Notes: generated by a model from the sequence alone, not told the origin. Positions 26,801-39,417 are shown, numbered from the stretch's first letter. The stretch: 64,000 nucleotides of DNA from Urechis unicinctus (GCA_034190875.2 CM067343.1:26802718-26866717); one strand, 5' to 3'. Numbers and translations are program-made.

Positions 26801-26860
26801 TGTTTACATCATCTCATTGATATTAAGCACTAATCAGCCGGTTATAAAGGATGAGTTCGT
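23860..26860. repeat. Large tandem repeat unit 3 (about 3 kb)
   Basis: Starts with the same cacatcatgcctgctgatgt-type block as unit 2 (19460). It runs collinearly to the triplet microsatellite and then jumps to the block corresponding to 17505-17720 of unit 1. So it lacks the intervening sequence (16260-17500 of unit 1). Confidence 0.7.
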
Positions 26861-27411
26861 ATCCTGAAGAATCTATGGCCAGGCTGACAATTGACCAACA
26901 CTATGAGGTCTGACAAGCTTCTCGTATGTACCTATTTTCTTTCAGTTTGTAACATAATATGGCTTTATGTATTTCTTCGAATTGTACAATCTCTTAAATA
27001 GTTCATGGTCTTGTGAATATCCTCATTTTTCTAATGCTGTAAGCTTTTCATTTAAATTTTTTTATCTTATTTTATTTTAGTACTGTTGCACTGCTTCTGT
27101 AGAATCTCTTCATTTAATGCGGTTCGCACTTTATCTTTTAGGCTCGCTGTGTGGCATCTGTTACCGTGAACACGTCCGGATAAGCACTGAAGCGACCCTC
27201 CAGTGGACCTCCCGCATCAAGGAAATAAATCATGATCAAATGCCTATAAAAGCATTCCTCCCTGTGTGGTTCTTTCAGTCGCCTCCACTTCCACTTCCGC
27301 TCCATGTATGAATAGCTTAACTCGCCGTCCCCAGCTCCGCATTTATATGCCCCGTGTCGCTCACCATGGCAAAGATAGCTTTGGCAGATAGCTACATTCT
27401 GCACATTACAC
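26861..27411. other. Non-coding, no recognisable feature
   Basis: Short frames on both strands at 27117-27311 and 27138-27551 overlap each other. Neither shows a domain. Confidence 0.4.
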
Positions 27412-27545
27412 CACATAAATCTCGGTGCCAGTGTCCGCCCCGGCTGATTGGTACGTGAGGCACACACCCTCCACACAAACCTCCTGACCGGTGTCATCTT
27501 TGGCTGGTTGGTACGTGAGGCACACACCCACCATATAAACTTCCT
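27412..27545. repeat. 60-bp tandem duplication, about two copies
   Basis: Ttggtacgtgaggcacacac recurs exactly 60 bases apart (27448 and 27508), with matching flanks. It accounts for the doubled VCASRTNQP in the minus-strand frame here. Confidence 0.85.
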
Positions 27546-29260
27546 GGACAATCGTAATAGTCATTATTCTTTGTTCTTAATGAGTCACAAAAATGGACCG
27601 CGTTTGCCACAGCAGGCCAAACATTAACGGTTATCTATTCGTCTCAACAAGCAAAATTCAAATCTGCGGGTACTTGCGGAAACCGTCAGGACTGCCTTAT
27701 TATGTTACGTGATATTGTCAACCAATAGCAAAAGACTTCCTCTTTCTTGTTGAAAACCCAAACAAAAAACACGTCGTTTTGAAGCCCACCCATCCTGGAC
27801 CTACCAGACTAAGTTTCTGTCAAAATGAGGGCAGACTTCTAGATTGCGGTCTGGCGGTTTCAATGGCTCCCACACCTTCATTAGTCCTTCAGTATTTTAT
27901 CATCCGGTATACTTCATTTTGTAGTTACCGTCATAACGATTTCTTGTTAAGACAAATTTACCTCTTTATGGACATAAGAGCAAATGCATATACCAAATAT
28001 GTTTTAACGAATAATGAGCAAGAAGGCCTTTCCTTCAAGTAATGTTTCTGCTATAAAGATCACAGGGTGTGGCGTTTGCGCCGCAAACATCTTGTGTTGT
28101 ATCTGTTTCCTGTCTTTATTTCATTGTAATTGCAATTTTCATGAATTGTGCGTCAACATTGACACATGTTGTTTTGCCAAATGGCGGCGTATATTTTTCA
28201 GTAAGGTCATGCTCCTATTAAGTAATATATTGTAGGATCAAAATATGGTTATTGTTAAGGAAAAACTAAATATCATTCGTTTCTTGCATCCTGCATCCAT
28301 TGAGTACGATCCCGTCATATGTGCTACTTCAATAAGCTAAATAACCAAGTCTGCACATAAATCATTAATTTACCCACATGCTTGATGATTGAGTGTTTTT
28401 GAAGGTTTTTAGACGCCAGTAATTAATTGAAATCATTATGGTCTTAACCTCAATATAGCGGAATACGACAGCGGCCATACATTGCTCAAATATTTGCAAT
28501 GTGCAAATATAAACAATGGAAATACCCAGCTGCACATGGAGAGGAAAACAATTATGTTTGGAGAATTTCATGTGGACCACACTTTAAATTTTCATACCTT
28601 TCTTTAAAAGATTACATGGCTGATTTTCATTGCCACCATTTGGTTTCGATAACACCTGGGCCAACGCGACTATCAGTCATATATTTTTTTTATTTTCCCA
28701 GTGACCAAACATATGAGGGGAAATGGGGGAAAGCACAAGGACCGGTGTGTAAATGGCCTTACTGGGAATCATGATGTTTTCAGGAGAAGGGTGACATCTT
28801 GACCTATGAACGCCAAAATCGTAACTATCTTTGAAAACGAGCACGTGTCCTTTCATGATGACAAAATTAACTACCGTTGTCGCGAGGAAAGCCTTTCATT
28901 AATTCCGCATCATGTAACCAAGAATGAGTACGGGATTCCATTCCTTTAACAAAACAGCTGGCCATTGTTTAAGAGACCTGGGCCAACAATCAACCCTAAG
29001 GCATTCGTTTGTAATCCAAACTTATCCCCCTAGTTTAACTGACTGTGACAAAACGTCAAACAAACCATAATCAAAGTCTTGATAGGTTTGATTGTAAATA
29101 TTTCATGGTCTTGCATGAATGGAAACTCTACCACTTGTCACTGTTGTCGCATTTGTTTTTTGCATATAGGATTGATAGCCACCGTTATCCTGAGAGAATA
29201 CACGATGCCTAGTCCGCGCCCCATAAACGTGTCGGGAAAGAGGCAGTGTCACCCCTCTAA
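27546..29260. other. Non-coding; holds a fourth fragment of the large repeat
   Basis: 28380-28540 matches part of units 1-3 (about 14905-15050 and 20935-21050), including the gtgcaaatataaacaatgg block. Nothing else is recognisable. Confidence 0.5.
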
Positions 29261-29476
29261 ATGTCACCACTAACGATTCATTCTGAACGGAAAAAATTCT
29301 TGCTTAATACAAATGTAAACAGAACTTCTTGTGTAATACAAGACATGGATGCAAGCTATTTTCTCATCCCAGGCACTTCCAATGTTCACGTATTCAACGG
29401 GTGTGACACAACATCTGCATTCTTTTTTAAAGGAACAGAATATGGCAGGTATTGCGTAGGCCTATCAATGAATTAA
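29261..29476 (+). pseudogene. Fragment of a transposon-associated ORF (NGCDTTSAFF motif)
   Basis: The frame contains a segment reading PGTSNVHVFNGCDTTSAFFF. The GCDTTSxFxxKG motif is typical of a large family of uncharacterised ORFs that occur in high copy in invertebrate genomes and are usually linked to mobile elements. About 40 residues of the motif region are visible. Neither flank extends it, so this is a broken fragment. Family membership comes from recall of the motif, not from a search. Confidence 0.45.
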
Positions 29477-31567
29477 TACAACTGCTAGTGATCCACAGCT
29501 TTTTATTTTTTCCCCGTTCGGTGGCAGCATCTATTGGTCTGTCAACATTGAAACGTTATGATCACAGAGTTCGGACACTACAGCTTTCAAGGGCCAAAAA
29601 CTTCATGGCAAAAAATTGCGTTTAATGCTATGTGTTGCTATGTCTTGCGGATTGTCCCCGTCGCCTGTTAGGTCTCTCTAGATCACGAGGCTGGGATATA
29701 AGAGAAGAAACCGGTTGCTGGCAGTTCTGCCAAGTAGGGAAGTCGCCTTTGTATAAATAGATTTTTATTGCAGTATACTCACGCCTTGTGTTCCCTACCG
29801 TCTTCAACACTTGTATCGGAATCCGGAGTGGTATAAACGAATTGTAAAACCGTATTATTAATGTCTAGAATGGTGTGTTTTATGGAGGAGCTCGGTGGGA
29901 TGACGGCGAGGATTGGAACGAGGTTACGGTGGGGCGGGGCAAGGATTATAGGATTAGGAAATCACGTAGTCACGACGAGAAACTGTGTCGAATATGCCTT
30001 CATTAGCAACTATTCTGGGCCATGTTTCGCATTGCTACAGCCTGGGTAACATCGTGCTGGTTCACCACAAGTCACTGCTGTCTCCGACTGGACACCTTTC
30101 ATCCCGATTCGAAAATGTGCGTGGTGAGTTGAAAACTTGGGCTCGCCAACTGTCGCCAACTGAAAGCGCGTTGTCACTAAAAACCTCGCGTGAGTAGTGG
30201 GCTTGTATGAATGATAGAAAAGCTACCTTTATTAATCTATCTTTAGTGAATGTGCTTCTTTCAGTAAACACTAACTTATTCATGGAACGGACAGATAAAA
30301 ATAAGTCCAGTGAAACATTTAAACCGCCGGGAAGTCCAGCGCCAACTTGCGTGTCCCAATAATATTTGTCTGTCTAAGTCAGTGTCTCACGGCAGCATTT
30401 ATCTCGCTCTTGGTGCTTTTGAGAGCGATGTTAAAACATTAATTGTTCAACCTCGCATAGCAAATTAGCGTTACCACTTATGCGTGGCTTGCATTTATTA
30501 TCTCAACTTATTGCATAGAGTGCATTATACTTGCATTTGTTATAGCATATCTGGCCGTAAAATTAATATAAGCATGAACATCTATTTTACGTCTTACGAA
30601 TTCTTTTCTAGGAATCCACCCCAGATCTCACATAATTATGCGGATTATTACTCAATGCCACGCCTAAAGTCCTCTCATTGCGGCTGATCCAATTTCATTT
30701 CCCATTTACTCTCCCAAGAGATTTAAATTTGGCAGTGTTTCCAGGTAACTATCATGTGACAGTTCCCCTCATGCTTGCCCAGTATCCAAGTCATTATTCA
30801 GAAATGTGTTCACGCAATCCCAAATGAACATGCCCGCCTGGACAGAAAACCATGCACGACGTGTTGTTAATATATTAACATTACCTTCCGACTGGAGCTA
30901 GTCTGGACAGTTAGGGGTTATTGTGATTTTTGATATTAGGTTATCATATGACTTGTTGCTGCAGCCAGCCTAAGGCGAACATGTGGGTACTGTAATGCTT
31001 TTCAACACAAAATCATCAAGAAACCTAGCACTGCAATTGTGTCAGCCTGCATATTTGTGGCTGTACATTACATTTGGTATCCATATGAAAACAAAATCCT
31101 GAGCTCGATTCCAAGTGCAATGTGTGTTTGATAATTGAAGCAAAAATGTAGACCGACTCATATAGCAGACATAGAATTTATTTTTGCCTCCAAATCTTCT
31201 GAATTAGCTATTTCATATTAACATTGTTTCACCACTAAGGTGATCCATGGATATATTGCATACAAAACCAAGAATCTTTTACGCACGTTACAAGTTGTCA
31301 GCTTTATTTTAGCCGCAATTGAAATAGAGTTACACCCAATACTATGCCAGGTAAATACCGCACATATCCCAAGGTTATGCCAACAACCACTACAAATGCT
31401 GGTTTAACATGTAACCACAGCACAAAATGGTTAGCTATATAATATAATCACTGTATACAATGGTCATACACACTGCCCCCTTACAGTGGTTATACCATAA
31501 CCACTGGCTGAATTTAATTAACAACAAAGCACAACATGATAAATATTAAAGACCTACAAACGGAGAT
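29477..31567. other. Non-coding, including the 3' flank of COPG
   Basis: No exon found. The last few hundred bases (about 31150-31567) should hold the COPG 3' UTR on the minus strand; I did not fix a polyadenylation site. Frames at 29628-29810, 29861-30049 and 30062-30283 lack support. Confidence 0.45.
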
Positions 31568-31797
31568 CTAGCCTACAGCTGAAGCCATGACCTCTGAGGC
31601 AGTGGCATCAGTACTGCGTGCAGTGATCTGCATTGTGACGCCCTCACTCAGAGCAAGCTTAGCCCTCACTAAGACGTCATGACCTCCTCGGAATACACCG
31701 GCCAAGAAGAGGGTGTGAGAGCTCTTGCTATCCGGAACTTTGTCTGACCTCTCACAGGGCTGTAGGCCCATGAACTGTACTATGTTCTTCACTGCAT
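31568..31797 (-). CDS. COPG: COPG last coding exon
   Basis: Acceptor tttcacatcag. The frame opens [20 protein letters not shown] and ends ...MASAVG then TAG. This subdomain ([28 protein letters not shown]) is the most conserved tail of gamma-COP. Confidence 0.93.
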
Positions 31798-33601
31798 CTG
31801 ATGTGAAATAGCACATAGATAAAACATGCGTTTACATATATACTTTGTGAGCCTGGTTCAGTGGTCATTTATGTGCCCACATGGCTAAAATACTGTGCAT
31901 TCAAAACTAATGCAATCATTACATTTATTGCAAAAAAATCAATAAAATTAAGGGATATCAAATTTGCTTCTTCAGCTAATTTTACAGAAATAACCGCCAG
32001 GAATTTCACCATGTACACACTCATTCTAAAACTGCTGACCTAGCAAAATCAGAAACCCTCCCACCCACACCCCACACCACCAACCTTAAAAATCCAAACA
32101 CAAGTTGAGTGCTCAGTATGAGTAAATGGGACATACCTTTCCGTGACTTCATACTGGAGAGAGAGTACGTGTCTTCCAACTCATTACTTTCACCGACCTC
32201 TTCCCATGACCCGGCAAAGTTAGGCTTCATGACGCGCTGTACGTGGTTAGCTACTGTCAACTCCATGTCCTCCAGCTGAACGCACACACAAATACAGGAA
32301 TGTCTTCATAAGGATCAACGTGTAGGCAACAGACATAGTGTATGAGGTAGAGGTATGTACAATATCGGAATAGTGATGTAGAAGACTTCTTGATAACAAA
32401 GACTTAGCCAAGCAGCCGTCGAGTCGTTAGTACGCTCCAATTTTCAAAAGATGACTGCCGTTTTTTAAAACGACATTTCTAACGATGGCACTTTGTTTTG
32501 GTATCAAAAAACATTATGCTGTGCTGTCATAATAGTATTTAACTTCTTTATGAAATCGAAATCTCATTGGTCAAAGACTTCATGTGCCCCAATGTCATCA
32601 CCCAGTTGAGTGAGTCTCAATGGAAACAGTTACAATATCTGGAGTGATTTTAGTCGCTTAGCGAATTCATAGCCAGTTTCGTAAACTTCAACACCCACTT
32701 TAAAATTACGGGCTAACCCTCTACTTGACAATGTACTGATTTAATGAACAGTTTGAGTCACCCAATCCTATTCAAACTATAAATACAGCAATAGTGGCAC
32801 GTATAGAACCCAATTAAAGTTTCTAAATTTTTGCGATGAGAGACGACTATGAATGTCACTATAGAGTCTGACCTCATGCGTCACCAAACATGGCTGACTT
32901 AATAACCCAATCAACTTCTCACTAGACCTAAAGAGGCAGTCAGTGAGAATCCGGGTACATGAAGGACCAAATGACTCACCACGTATTCATCCTCATAACC
33001 CTTATCATCCACCTCGCCCGTGTTAGGGTCGCAGGCCTTCACCACAAACTTGAAGGTACAACTGAGTGTTCCCGTTACTGAAATCACAATGCATCACATC
33101 AGCTCAGCTAAATCACATCCCTGTTAATACGCCTCATTCACCGACAGGTCTGACGAACGATTATAAAGCTTTATCTAATGTAAAATTAGAGTGCTTATTT
33201 AAACCGATAACATCATCATGACTTACTGATAAAACTTACAGCACACAATTTACACAATTCAAGTAAACTTCACCAATATACACCACATATTAATCTCATC
33301 CCCTAACCTGACCTACGTGGTTCGTGTAAAATTCGAAAATATACCCACATATCAGTCCTTTATCATACAGATGATAAAAGTAATTCTAAATATTTTCAAT
33401 AATTAAATCATAGAAATCGTTGTTGAACTGACCTTGTTTAGGGTCATCGGGCAGGTGAACTAGAGTATACGTAGTGGCAGGTTTATCGTAGGGTAACGAG
33501 GCTATAGGAACATGGCGTATAACCTCAAAGCCTTCGACATTCTCCATCTGTACCGTGACTTGTTCTAGGTATTTGTCATTCACTGTGTTTGTGCAATCAC
33601 A
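31568..33601 (-). CDS. COPG: Coatomer subunit gamma, C-terminal four exons
   Basis: Gamma-COP is a large subunit of the COPI coat that drives retrograde Golgi-to-ER and intra-Golgi vesicle transport. Four coding exons (33433-33601, 32980-33077, 32137-32275, 31568-31797) join in phase into about 211 residues ending at TAG 31568-31570. They cover the appendage (ear) domain. Diagnostic segments are [50 protein letters not shown], and [20 protein letters not shown] followed by [10 protein letters not shown]. All introns have GT/AG ends. The family is about 870 residues long, so roughly three quarters (the N-terminal adaptin-like solenoid) is missing. No further exon is visible upstream to 37 kb, where the PTP genes begin. 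Family assignment is firm; completeness is not. Confidence 0.93.
32137..32275 (-). CDS. COPG: COPG internal exon
   Basis: Acceptor gcgttcag, donor gtatgt. Encodes [20 protein letters not shown] and a following acidic [18 protein letters not shown] segment. Confidence 0.9.
32980..33077 (-). CDS. COPG: COPG internal exon
   Basis: Acceptor gatttcag, donor gtgagt. Encodes [20 protein letters not shown] and then [12 protein letters not shown]. Confidence 0.9.
33433..33601 (-). CDS. COPG: COPG internal exon (most upstream seen)
   Basis: Acceptor atatttgcag, donor gtcagt. Encodes [20 protein letters not shown] and then the [20 protein letters not shown] segment of the appendage domain. Confidence 0.92.
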
Positions 33602-34233
33602 CTGCAAATATTAGACAATAACATTAAACAGAAAAATGATTATTAGGTACTGCATAACTGATTCAATCAAATTAGCATGTAGAATACATTCTTGGGAGCA
33701 CACAGATGTAGGTTATCATCCGATGCAGTATAATCGCAAATTTTCTATCGTGTTTATTCGTAATATTCTTGTTATTAATAGATTCCGATCTTAAAATCGA
33801 GAATTTCAAAAAACATGAACGTATAAAAATGAATTATAATCATGCAGTGTAACAGTTTCTAAATTGTGCCATTGTTAACTGTAGACCGCGAGGAGGGTGG
33901 TCCCTCTGTAGCTTCATCCAATCTATACCATACAATGCAATGCTCCTACTGCCACATAAAAGACATTCGCATCACTCTTACAGCATATATTGTTTGCTAG
34001 TCACATATTAATTCAGCTGCTGTGGGTTTCAGATAATTAAACGAAGCAATAAGGGCTTTGTATCGGGCTCAACCTGGTCTAATTAACTTACTCACTTTTT
34101 GCCATACGTTAGTGTCATTGTATGGAGAGAGTCTGTTAACAAAACCGCTAGACCGTTAATCCAATAATTCACCCACAATTGCGTCATTGACTATTGCCTG
34201 ATGAAAAGAATGTACAAAAACATGTCCAAATAT
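33602..34233. other. Intron or upstream flank of COPG; no further exon seen
   Basis: No adaptin-like exon can be read on the minus strand here. Confidence 0.5.
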
Positions 34234-34367
<134 letters not shown>

Positions 34368-34589
34368 GAATAGTTAAAGGGTTGCAAGACAATCACACAC
34401 AAAGGCGTATATACTAGATTAGTCTAGTCCCTCGCAAAGCATACAAACATTGCTCAGTTTGCATGGCTTATGATTTATCAACTCAACTTATTGCAACGAG
34501 TGCTTCTTAGTCTCCTTCAAGTATAATCTACCACCACATTGTAATGATATATCACGCAGTTAAACTAACAGAATCAAGCTTGGTTCAGG

Positions 34590-35810
34590 ATGATCAGCTG
34601 TTGCATGGGGCGGGTACTGCAGGCTGTGTTTGCATGTACCATTCCTATTGAATCTAAACGCTCGGGTATTCATAGTACTATGTACCATAATCTGTCTAAT
34701 GTTCAAAGCGGCGAGGTTGTGCCCCTGCCAAATTCTATAGTCAACATTCCAGGCGATCTATGTGAAGGTCAATCATTTGACTGTGGGTTAGTCCAATCTT
34801 GAAACAATTGGAATCAATTAATGGCGGTCAGAAACTGCAGGAACTATCTAAATAAAACCCGGCCTCTGAAGTTTAAGCCTTTCAGCAGCAGATAACATCA
34901 TTTGGTCTTTGTTTGGGTGTTGATGCTGTAAGTGGGCTCTTTTGGTGATATTATAACCACGAACATCGCCAATCAATCTCATCCGTCTTTAAGCGTCTTA
35001 TTATCGGAACTATGCATGAGTTGATGGCTCAGTTATGTGATAATAAAGGAAGGCTATTGGATAACCAAGACTTTCCTGTTGACGTTCTCCTTGAATTTAC
35101 ATAATGACAATAAAAAAGAAGTATCTATGGACCTAGAAAAAAAAGAGCACTCAATCCGACCTCTCTGAATATGTAAAAAAATGCCTATGTTGAAGTGCTA
35201 CATAACCAGCCCGCCGTCACGGCACTGAAGACCCTCATTACTATTTGGGCACAAGACAGAGAGTCACCCTTAAATGGAACGCATGAGTGGTCATATGGTG
35301 ATAGTGCCAATGGTGTTGATCATGGATATCCTATGACATCCGCGTGTAGTGTTTTGAGTATGATGCTATCAAGTAGTGTGAGTGCAGCGCCAGCCATTCT
35401 AGGTGTAACTATTGCTGATAATTGTGTCCCATTGACCAGTTATCATGAAACCAAGCCAAGGAGAGAGCGTACAGGCGTTTAAATATTTGACACACCTATC
35501 GAGATTGCTTTAGGTCACCAAGTCAGTTTCAGAACACGCAGGAATGCTTTCCAGACAAGTAAGTCAGTAGTTTCACTCCTAATTGAACTTGAATTGTAGA
35601 CTTACAGACTAACTATGAAACAACATCCAACCGTTCCAACAGCACCGCTGTATCCTGAGCTTCCTCATGAGCCAGCGCTACCTAATGAGGCTGAGTCAGG
35701 GACTAATCCAGCACAGTTTTATAGACTTGGCGAGATAAAACGGCTGCAAAGTCAGCTCGAAAATGAGAGGGAAAACGAGCCACTCCTTACAAAATAAAAC
35801 GTCATGGATT
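34590..35810 (+). pseudogene. Cluster of broken anonymous ORFs, possible mobile element
   Basis: Successive + frames at 34590-34802, 35195-35482 and 35615-35797, with an in-between frame near 34980-35103 (MHELMAQLCDNKGRLLDNQD). The third reads YPELPHEPALPNEAESGTNP and then FYRLGEIKRLQSQLENEREN. A one-base shift after LLTK continues as YKRHGLTTLD. That pattern (proline-rich start, charged helix, YKR segment) resembles a multicopy uncharacterised invertebrate ORF family I associate with mobile elements. I cannot name the element. Confidence 0.3.
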
Positions 35811-36348
35811 GACCACACTGGACAAGGAATGGCGAATAAAAGTTAACTAATTGTCGATATAGAACAAGGAAACAAACGGCAAGCTGATATGAAAGCCCAG
35901 ATAGTTAGGTCCAGTATACAAAGTAAGGAATTAATGGATGCGGTTTGCATATTTCTAACAGATGAATTCCTTTTTTAAGCCACTAAAATACTTGCAGCTC
36001 GAGGCGATCCCAGTTGTTTGGTGCCCCCCCCCCTTCACTATTGTCGCTTTTGTGCATCAATAAAGATCCTCAAAAAAGGTTCTCTTATGATCATAACGCT
36101 CGAAGATTTATAACGCTCGTAAAAGTAACAGCCTGGTAAGCGGAATATTTCGCGAACGACACGCTGAAATATGGCGTCACAACAATGTTGCCTTTAGTGA
36201 GTAAAATCACACCGTTTTGATTTAAAAATAATGTCATTGTAACCACCCCTCCCCCCACCCCCCGTTTTACTTACAATATAGTGTCTTAGACATATGCTAA
36301 CTCCCAACCCCCGGCAACAAAAATAAATACATAATTTTAACTGAACAG
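35811..36348. other. Non-coding, C-rich homopolymers
   Basis: Poly-C runs at 36026-36033 and 36247-36262. No gene recognised. Confidence 0.45.
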
Positions 36349-36474
36349 TATGGAAATACATTGGTTACCGGGGACGGAATTGGACGTTCGGTATATTTAT
36401 CCACAAAGCAGCAAGCTGCCAAGTGGTACGAAATGAAACGACACACTTGGTTTAACGCCACAGCTCTGTTAAAG
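36349..36474 (+). CDS. Possible orphan exon on the + strand
   Basis: Bounded by a ttaactgaacag acceptor and a gtgtat donor. The frame reads YGNTLVTGDGIGRSVYLSTK then QQAAKWYEMKRHTWFNATAL. A second exon-like stretch at 36609-36698 (ttattacag acceptor, gtaagtg donor) reads EVIVGKVKWFSKAFEHDGLP, but the two do not join in phase. Family unknown. Confidence 0.25.
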
Positions 36475-37117
36475 GTGTATTTGTTCACTAAAACGACTAC
36501 CTACTTATCTTTCTCATTTTATATCAGGGGTTTCCCCAAAACACACGCACCATAAAATCAAAAACATTCACAAACTTTCGTATTTGAACGTTTCTGGTTT
36601 ATTACAGAGAAGTTATCGTGGGAAAAGTGAAGTGGTTTAGCAAGGCATTTGAGCATGACGGTCTGCCATACGCCCACCTTATTCATATCAAGTGTAAGTG
36701 AAAGGAACACATATGCTCATTTCAGTATTGTTATATGATCAAAATGGCATGGGTAGGTAATGTGACATTGGTTTGTGCAAATATAGTGTTACGTGCGTTA
36801 GGCTGATATTTTCTTAACAATACACATCTGAATATCATGCGTTTAGACTCTTAATACATTAATGACAATTCATGTCATGTTCAGGTCTATAGAAGGATAC
36901 GAATCCATATTTTCACTAAATCGATAAGACTGAACAATATAAATACAGCAATAAAACATATCTCGGTGCACAATTGCTATATAACCACAAGTGTGTTAGA
37001 TATAATATGAAAATTAGCTCTTCAAAAAACTACTGTACCACCCATGGGCTTCAGATAATTTTTCTATGTGCGCACTTGCTGCCTTAATATTTGTCGGCGT
37101 CTGATGGTCTCCTTTGT

Positions 37118-37189
37118 TTAAGCATTACCATACGTATGGAAGCCGGATATGTAGCTATAAGCCATCTCGAAGAGAAACTGGTACTGCTC
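37118..37189 (-). pseudogene. RPTP A terminal D2 exon
   Basis: Acceptor cttcag, frame EQYQFLFEMAYSYISG, stop TAA at 37118-37120. Equivalent to the copy B exon 46092-46163. Confidence 0.85.
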
Positions 37190-37286
37190 CTGAAGTACCA
37201 TGTATAGTATGGAGTTGATTGTGGTGAAATTATTTATATGGGTATTTGATATATGGAAAGTTGTATCAACCTTATTATTCAACTAC

Positions 37287-37423
37287 CTGGGTGTTTGATG
37301 GTTTCCGGGCGTCTAGATGTGATGAAACGGGCTGCCAGCATCGCATCCACTTCCTGATCCGCTTGCATTAAATCCAGTAAGTAGCTGCCTGCTGCAAACA
37401 GTCCACTTCGCTCGGCACCGTCC
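37287..37423 (-). pseudogene. RPTP A D2 loop exon with one-base insertion
   Basis: Encodes DGAERSGLFAAGSYLLDLMQ and then ITSRRPETI. Length is 137 nt against 136 expected. The extra A lies in catcaaacaccc just before the donor and puts the terminal exon out of frame. The HCRDGAERSG loop formed with exon 37500-37651 is otherwise complete. Confidence 0.85.
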
Positions 37424-37499
37424 CTGAACCACAAAAACACAATTGAATATCGGATAAAATATTGTATATTGAAATCCCACAATCAGGAGGCATATTTAC

Positions 37500-37651
37500 C
37501 TGCAATGCACAACTGTAGAACCTCCTTTTTGATTACGCTGCCAATATTTTACATTCTGTATCAGATCAATGAACATTTCAGCTTGGGGTGGCATTTTGTC
37601 ACGTATTGCCAAGCTTGATAGCTGATATTGACGGATTGTTCGAGTTTCTTC
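37500..37651 (-). pseudogene. RPTP A D2 exon ending in VVHCR
   Basis: 152 nt, the same length as in copy B. It reads EETRTIRQYQLSSLAIRDKM, then FIDLIQNVKYWQ, then VVHC. The WPD position is degenerate (SLA). Confidence 0.85.
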
Positions 37652-37738
37652 CTGAATCTACAAGGCAACATAATGTAATTTTGAAAATAACCTTTGCCTT
37701 ATTATGACAGTTACAAAACTGAACCAACATTAATGTAC

Positions 37739-37990
37739 GACACACACACACACACACACACACCACACAAACACACATACATACAACAATACATACAACA
37801 TACATACATACATACATACATACATACATACATACATACATACATACATACATACATACAGACATACATACATACATACATACATACATACATACATACA
37901 TACATACCATACATACATACATACATTACATACATACCTACATATATACATACATACATACATACATACATATTACATACAAATTACATT
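37739..37990. repeat. CATA tetranucleotide microsatellite
   Basis: A CA run (37741-37762), then CATA repeats to about 37970 with a few breaks. It lies in a D2 intron of RPTP A. The Tyr-Ile-His frames here are artefacts. Confidence 0.97.
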
Positions 37991-39417
37991 ACATTCATAC
38001 ATACATATATATATTTGATGCAATCTACTAACCGTTCGACGTTCGTTGTACACTTTGAAAGTTTTTTAAGTGATTGCACATTCGATCCACATTCATCCTT
38101 GCCACATTTTGATTTACTCGAGTGCTCACTTGTTGGACGTGGACGGGGCCAAACTAGTCTTAGATAATTCTTTCACTTGGCCAATTATGTGTGTGTCGAT
38201 CTATTTAAAACATAATATCATACATTAATTCTATGCTGCTTACAAAAGAAATCGCGAATCTTCAAGTTGGTAGATGGAACTACTACAGAGATTGCAATTT
38301 AAAATACAGGTTCGACGATGAAATTATAAAAACAAATACATCATATGCTATGGAATCATATCAATAAGTTGCAACCATGTCTGCCGTTTCCATTTTATTG
38401 AGCATGGCAATACTATTGCACACATGATCGTAGATAAGCCTCCAAAAGTCAACTACGGTAATTGGAAGAGGCATCTGTGTCAGAATTGGGATTTGTGTTT
38501 ACCAATACGAAAGAGTGCATTTGTCAGAATTGTGGATTTAACAAAACGGATTCTCTAAGAAGACATGGCAGTACGCTATAAGATGTTTCCAAGTTTAAAC
38601 GTAAATATAGTGATTACGTATGAAAAATAACAAACCTCTGTAAGATTAAAAAAAGTATATAAGCCGATGAGGCTCTAGGTATATATCAGTGATGATACCA
38701 CTTTGTCCACAAAAAATGCATTGATGTGATCGTCACTCCCAGAATGAGGTGTCGACAATCTCGGACGTCGACGATTCAGAACGGACGTTTACAACCATCG
38801 TTGCTTCAGATATAACCGACCAAACACACAGGTTTATATAACCAGAAGTGACAAATAATATAACCGGAGTGTTAAGGTAGGTTTATATTTTTTACATTGA
38901 CATTTCCTAAGAGGTGCACTTTTCTTTGCTTAGGATGAAAAAGACCGGCCGCATGATATTGGGTCATCTGTGGTCTAGTACTATGCATTAATTAGGTTGT
39001 TACCTGAGAGAACTTCTTGACATCTGTTTTTCGCCTTATCTTCCATACAACTGGGAGAGAGATTGTACTTGCATCGCATCTACATTTCAATAAAGGGATT
39101 ATTCAGATCAATAGTGTTTGCGTATTTTGATAAAAAGGCTGTAAAGATGTCCGAAATTCTCTTGAAGAGGGTTCTAGTTGGATTAAGTTGTTTCCTGACA
39201 CATAGTAACAATGATGAGCAAACGAACTGCGCTTGTGGAATTCCAGTTTACAAATCTGCGTTTGCTTCCAAAGCCTCAGTTTCTTCCTTCCAGTGTTAGC
39301 ATGGTACAGGAACTTGTATTGTGACTTTTGCCCCAAAACATATTGTAGAGATTTATAAATTTGTTATATGAATCAAGCCGGGGAAGGGAAGGAACTCAGA
39401 CCGGGAAGGCTTTATAC

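Noticed and set aside
27138..27551. 137-codon frame with a doubled VCASRTNQP motif suggesting a repeat protein
   Set aside because: The doubling follows from a 60-bp DNA tandem duplication; no other coding evidence.
31568..33601. First impression of a transglutaminase-like beta-barrel
   Set aside because: The [21 protein letters not shown] and [10 protein letters not shown] strings are those of the coatomer gamma appendage, not transglutaminase.
37739..37990. Regular repeat considered as a CRISPR array
   Set aside because: A 4-bp microsatellite without spacers in a eukaryotic intron; no CRISPR array is present anywhere in the window.
37599..38167. Cys-Met-Tyr-Val and Tyr-Ile-His repeat frames up to 157 codons
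   Set aside because: Translations of the CATA microsatellite and of an antisense PTP exon.
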